DNA of 64,000 nucleotides, taken from contig CP048838.1 of NCBI GenBank assembly GCA_012317185.1, positions 3,410,001-3,474,000 of the forward strand, given 5' to 3'. This document shows positions 61,170 through 64,000 of this stretch, in pieces. The number at the start of each line of letters is the position of its first letter. Positions within the stretch are counted from its first letter, which is position 1. A model generated the notes under the pieces. The model did no database searches, was not told the DNA's origin, and was given only the letters and a program-made list of their open reading frames with translations. The position numbers and the translations under genes are program-made. The stretch is from [Clostridium] innocuum. GTDB taxonomy: Bacteria > Bacillota_I > Bacilli_A > Erysipelotrichales > Erysipelotrichaceae.

Positions 61170-61259
61170 AAAAATTTCTTTAAGGTTTTTTTCAGGCACT
61201 CTTTTACCTGATGCTTTCGATATAGTATTGTATGATTTTGATATTTTTCCATACTAGGT

Positions 61260-62198
61260 TTACTTATCTCTATAGCTGATATATGCTAAAAGCACATTTC
61301 CTTCTATCATGATTTTACCATAACCACAAGGAATGAAGAAGGTTTCTCCTGCCTTTATTTTTCTACCATCAATGACCCCTATTCCTTCTACACATAGAAT
61401 GAAGTAGAACTCAGTTAAACAAAATTCTCCTTTATTCTTTATTTTAATTTTTCCGCAGGTATATAAACCAGGTCTATCCAAAAACTCAGTGATATGACAT
61501 CCATCTTTTTCAATCTCCGTTGTTTCAAGAGGTTCTTTCTTATCATCTGGAATTGTAACATTATTAAATACATGTTCTATATGCAATTCTCTTGGATTAC
61601 CATCTTTATCAACACGATCATAATCATATAAACGGTATGTAACATCACCATTTGTAGAAAAGGCAACACATACTCCTTCTCCTGCAGATCCGTGTAAGGT
61701 TCCTTGTGGGATATCAATAAAATCTCCTCCATGCACAGTCACTTTTCTAAATAGCTTATCCCATTCTTTTTTATTGGTCAGATCAATAAACTCTTTTTTA
61801 CTTTTTGCATGATGACCGAGAATCATATAACCTTCTCCCTCACCTAACAACCATTCACTCTCCGGTTTTCCACGCATACCACTATATTTCAATCCATATT
61901 CATCACTTGGATGAACTTGTACAGATAATGGAGCAACTTGATTGCCAATAACCATGCGAACTGGTAAGTAATCTAAATTACATCCGAACAATTCTCTGTT
62001 TTCTAAGTAAAACTGAGATAATGGAATATTTTCTTCCCGCACATTGCAATCCAAATGATTTGGTATAGCAATTACAGAATAGATTTCTGCTACATTCGGT
62101 AAATCTGTTTTTAAATCAAACATTTTTATCAATGACCTTCCTCCCCAGATACGACTCTCAAGGATGGGATCAATTTGAAATATTTTTCTTTTCTTCAA
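61260..62198 (-). CDS. manA: Mannose-6-phosphate isomerase, class I
   Basis: A 312-residue zinc enzyme interconverting mannose 6-phosphate and fructose 6-phosphate. The cupin-type metal residues are in SVQVHPSDEYG (about 92-102), with further residues in GTLHGSAGEG. The N-terminus DPILESRIWGGRSL is typical of the short Firmicute form. It is the last gene of the operon, two bases after the dehydrogenase gene, and feeds mannose imported by the PTS into glycolysis. Confidence 0.92.
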   Translation of the reverse strand: MKKRKIFQIDPILESRIWGGRSLIKMFDLKTDLPNVAEIYSVIAIPNHLDCNVREENIPLSQFYLENRELFGCNLDYLPVRMVIGNQVAPLSVQVHPSDEYGLKYSGMRGKPESEWLLGEGEGYMILGHHAKSKKEFIDLTNKKEWDKLFRKVTVHGGDFIDIPQGTLHGSAGEGVCVAFSTNGDVTYRLYDYDRVDKDGNPRELHIEHVFNNVTIPDDKKEPLETTEIEKDGCHITEFLDRPGLYTCGKIKIKNKGEFCLTEFYFILCVEGIGVIDGRKIKAGETFFIPCGYGKIMIEGNVLLAYISYRDK

Positions 62199-62200
62199 TT

Positions 62201-63343
62201 TTATCTCCTCTTCTTTAATCCTTCATAGAAATACATTATTTTACGAATTAACATGTCATGCGTTTCATTTAATTGACTATATCTTTTTAGTGTTTCTCTT
62301 ATTCCATTATTTTTAAGGTAAGCCTGTAATTCTAACGCTTCTTCATCAGTTTCATCTACATACAGTAACCCTAGAGCAATTGCTTTAGCATGAAAATCGT
62401 AATTTTCTCCTTGTTGCAATGCCAGTACAGCTGGATATACTAATCTATCATTATAAGCTAATTTTCGAATAGGATTACAGGCAACTCTTTTAATGCTATC
62501 CAATATTGGATCTTTTGCCAAATTGGATATACTGATTCGATTAAGGTCAGCTTCCTTTAATTTATACTCATTTAATATAACTCGTTTTGTTATTTTTGCG
62601 ACACCAAGTGCAACATCTTGGCAAAATGGGTTTAACTCAGCTTCATTCATCGTTTCTAAACCACAATAGAATCCACTATAGGCGTAAGCCGCATGTGGTC
62701 CATTTAGCGTGAATAGTTTCATTAATTTAAGTCTATGTACATCATCTGATTCACAAATTCCTGAAATATTTGAAATATCATTATAAGCTAGTTTTTCAAT
62801 GATAGAGTCTGTTACAGCAAGACTTTGTACTTCCAATGCACTATTTGATTGAGCAAAAGTCGAACGAATAATAATTGCATCTTTAACTTCAACATAAGTA
62901 TCAAACTCTTTATTCTCAAACTCATTCAAGTAATTCTTAATCCCCTCGGTAATAGATAAAATCAAATTTGTTTTATTAGTAAAAACAAGTATACTTAATC
63001 TCTTCTTCTGTGTAAGTTTATCCTTTGCAACTTTTCCAAGCAAAGGATAAAGCATGTAAATATCTTGTGGATAGGTATCAATCGCTATAACATTTGCCTC
63101 GCTTAATGGTTTGCTAATATCATCATTTACATCATATACGCCATAACCAGAATACTTTTTTTTATAAGTTTGATAAGGAGTGTGCATATCAACAGTAAAT
63201 TCACTATTTTTTAAATTATCGATAACTTTTTTATCTATATCGTAAAAATCAACATTCCATCCAGCATTTAGAAATTCAGCTCCTAAAAAACCTTTTCCTA
63301 AACGCCCTGCACCTAAAATAGCAATTCTATTCTTCCTGCTCAT
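62201..63343 (-). CDS. Mannitol-1-phosphate 5-dehydrogenase-like enzyme
   Basis: A 380-residue NAD-dependent polyol dehydrogenase of the mannitol dehydrogenase family. The dinucleotide motif is AILGAGRLGKGFLG (about 7-20), and conserved regions include NGPHAAYAY and the catalytic-like KLMKLFTLNG. ATG 63343 follows AAGGGG and overlaps the PTS gene by 17 bases. With a mannose-family PTS the substrate may be a hexitol phosphate other than mannitol; the exact sugar is not fixed by sequence. Confidence 0.8.
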   Translation of the reverse strand: MSRKNRIAILGAGRLGKGFLGAEFLNAGWNVDFYDIDKKVIDNLKNSEFTVDMHTPYQTYKKKYSGYGVYDVNDDISKPLSEANVIAIDTYPQDIYMLYPLLGKVAKDKLTQKKRLSILVFTNKTNLILSITEGIKNYLNEFENKEFDTYVEVKDAIIIRSTFAQSNSALEVQSLAVTDSIIEKLAYNDISNISGICESDDVHRLKLMKLFTLNGPHAAYAYSGFYCGLETMNEAELNPFCQDVALGVAKITKRVILNEYKLKEADLNRISISNLAKDPILDSIKRVACNPIRKLAYNDRLVYPAVLALQQGENYDFHAKAIALGLLYVDETDEEALELQAYLKNNGIRETLKRYSQLNETHDMLIRKIMYFYEGLKKRR

Positions 63344-63722
63344 CAAGACATACCCCTTCAATTCCAGCTTCATTAACTTTAATCGCAATTTCATTCAAAT
63401 CTTTTGTGACTTCTCGCATTGTGATAGCTTGCAAAAGCATTGGTAAATTCATACCAGATATAATTCTATAATCTTTAACCTCATTTGTAAGAAGATTTAT
63501 TAGCAATTGATTATAAGGACTTCCATGTTTTAAATCACAGAAGAATAGAATAGAACTATCCTTATTCTTATTCAGATATGAATTTAGCTTTTTAGAGAAT
63601 TTGTCAATCCCTTCTTCATCTAAACAAATGGCTTCTATTTCAATTGCATTTTGAACTATAAACATACAAGAATTTACAAGTTCTCTAGCAAACATCCCGT
63701 GTGATAATAACAGTATTTTCAT
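63327..63722 (-). CDS. PTS mannose-family EIIA component
   Basis: A 131-residue EIIA of the mannose/sorbose PTS family. The phosphorylated histidine is in LLLSHGMFA (His8 or so). It accepts phosphate from HPr and passes it to EIIB. GGAG lies ten bases before ATG 63722. It sits between the EIID gene and the dehydrogenase gene in a single operon. Confidence 0.88.
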   Translation of the reverse strand: MKILLLSHGMFARELVNSCMFIVQNAIEIEAICLDEEGIDKFSKKLNSYLNKNKDSSILFFCDLKHGSPYNQLLINLLTNEVKDYRIISGMNLPMLLQAITMREVTKDLNEIAIKVNEAGIEGVCLDEQEE

Positions 63723-63746
63723 CTTATACATTCTCCATTCTGATTA

Positions 63747-64000
63747 TCAAATAATTCCAATAGCTGCTAAAACAAACACTGCTATAATCAGTATTAGAAT
63801 CATTTTAACAACAGAAACATTCTTTTTAGCCATCAATTGCCAACATCCTAAAACAAGCAATAGTGGTAATAGTTTAGGAAAAATTCCATCTAATAATCCC
63901 TGTAAAGAAACTTGATCATTACCGCTAGGATATGTAACAAGTAAATTAATTCCTACATAACTTGCGGCAATACCACCCATAATTGTTGTACCTAATAACA
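63747..64000 (-). CDS. PTS mannose-family EIID component, C-terminal part
   Basis: The frame is open to the window edge. The visible part has a Gly-rich segment MGGIAASYVGINLLV and three hydrophobic stretches, ending VFVLAAIGII, as in the C-terminus of EIID membrane subunits. The full gene continues beyond 64000, and EIIC and EIIB genes are expected further upstream. Confidence 0.8.
   Translation of the reverse strand, partial: LLGTTIMGGIAASYVGINLLVTYPSGNDQVSLQGLLDGIFPKLLPLLLVLGCWQLMAKKNVSVVKMILILIIAVFVLAAIGII

Noticed and set aside
57000..61260. Right attachment site copy of the tRNA-Ala 3' end
   Set aside because: No stretch resembling the last 20 bases of the tRNA was seen on either strand in this interval.

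Overview
The window is from a low-to-moderate GC Firmicute. Gene content and codon style suggest the Erysipelotrichia/Clostridia range, for example a [Clostridium] innocuum-like gut organism; this is an inference, as no marker gene settles it. It reads as chromosome, then a large conjugative (ICE-type) element starting just after a tRNA-Ala gene, then an AT-rich right flank.

Bases 1-5600 are ordinary chromosome: the serine biosynthesis pair serC-serA (minus strand), a divergent LysR regulator, an azlC-azlD branched-chain amino acid exporter pair (minus strand), a decayed Rpn-like fragment, and tRNA-Ala(UGC) with its own promoter and terminator.

Bases 5748-56886 are the element, with almost every gene on the plus strand in tightly overlapping translational units. 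From left to right: a run of small accessory genes with a DNA methyltransferase, SSB and an XRE regulator (5.7-13.9 kb); ParA-ParB (13.9-15.6 kb); small membrane proteins (15.9-19.8 kb); a sigma-like regulator and a nine-unit 11-bp repeat array (19.9-20.4 kb); BRO-like and ORF6N-type proteins; a surface module of two Ig-like lipoproteins around a 1469-residue thioester/CnaB-repeat adhesin (23.0-29.2 kb); a DnaG-type primase whose C-terminus carries a relaxase-like HxH motif (29.5-31.3 kb); the type IV secretion core of pilin-like protein, TrbL/VirB6-like protein, PrgI-VirB4 fusion ATPase and M23 peptidase (31.4-36.7 kb); an 882-residue duplicated protein and a membrane HNH nuclease; a SipW signal peptidase with camelysin/TasA-like secreted proteins and a large secreted adhesin (41.3-46.2 kb); a DUF5131 pair; a repeat array and a structured-RNA-like region; and the mobilisation block of ArdC, MobC-like protein, MobP-type relaxase, ToxN/AbiQ-like protein, VirD4-type coupling protein and one more gene (49.2-56.9 kb). 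The parts together suggest an element that can replicate or prime its transferred strand, resist restriction, partition, conjugate and decorate the host surface. No integrase and no second att copy were found, so the right boundary is uncertain and may lie beyond the window.

A family of short palindromes (core AAGGCCAGTGACTGGCCTT, nine copies, both orientations) sits mostly at the ends of modules and probably acts as a set of terminators. One copy lies in frame inside a coding region.

Bases 57000-61046 are AT-rich: a candidate small RNA, a secreted-protein/small-membrane-protein pair, and an ISL3-like insertion sequence whose transposase is broken by two frameshifts. Bases 61260-64000 (minus strand) hold a mannose-family PTS operon with a mannitol-dehydrogenase-like enzyme and a mannose-6-phosphate isomerase.
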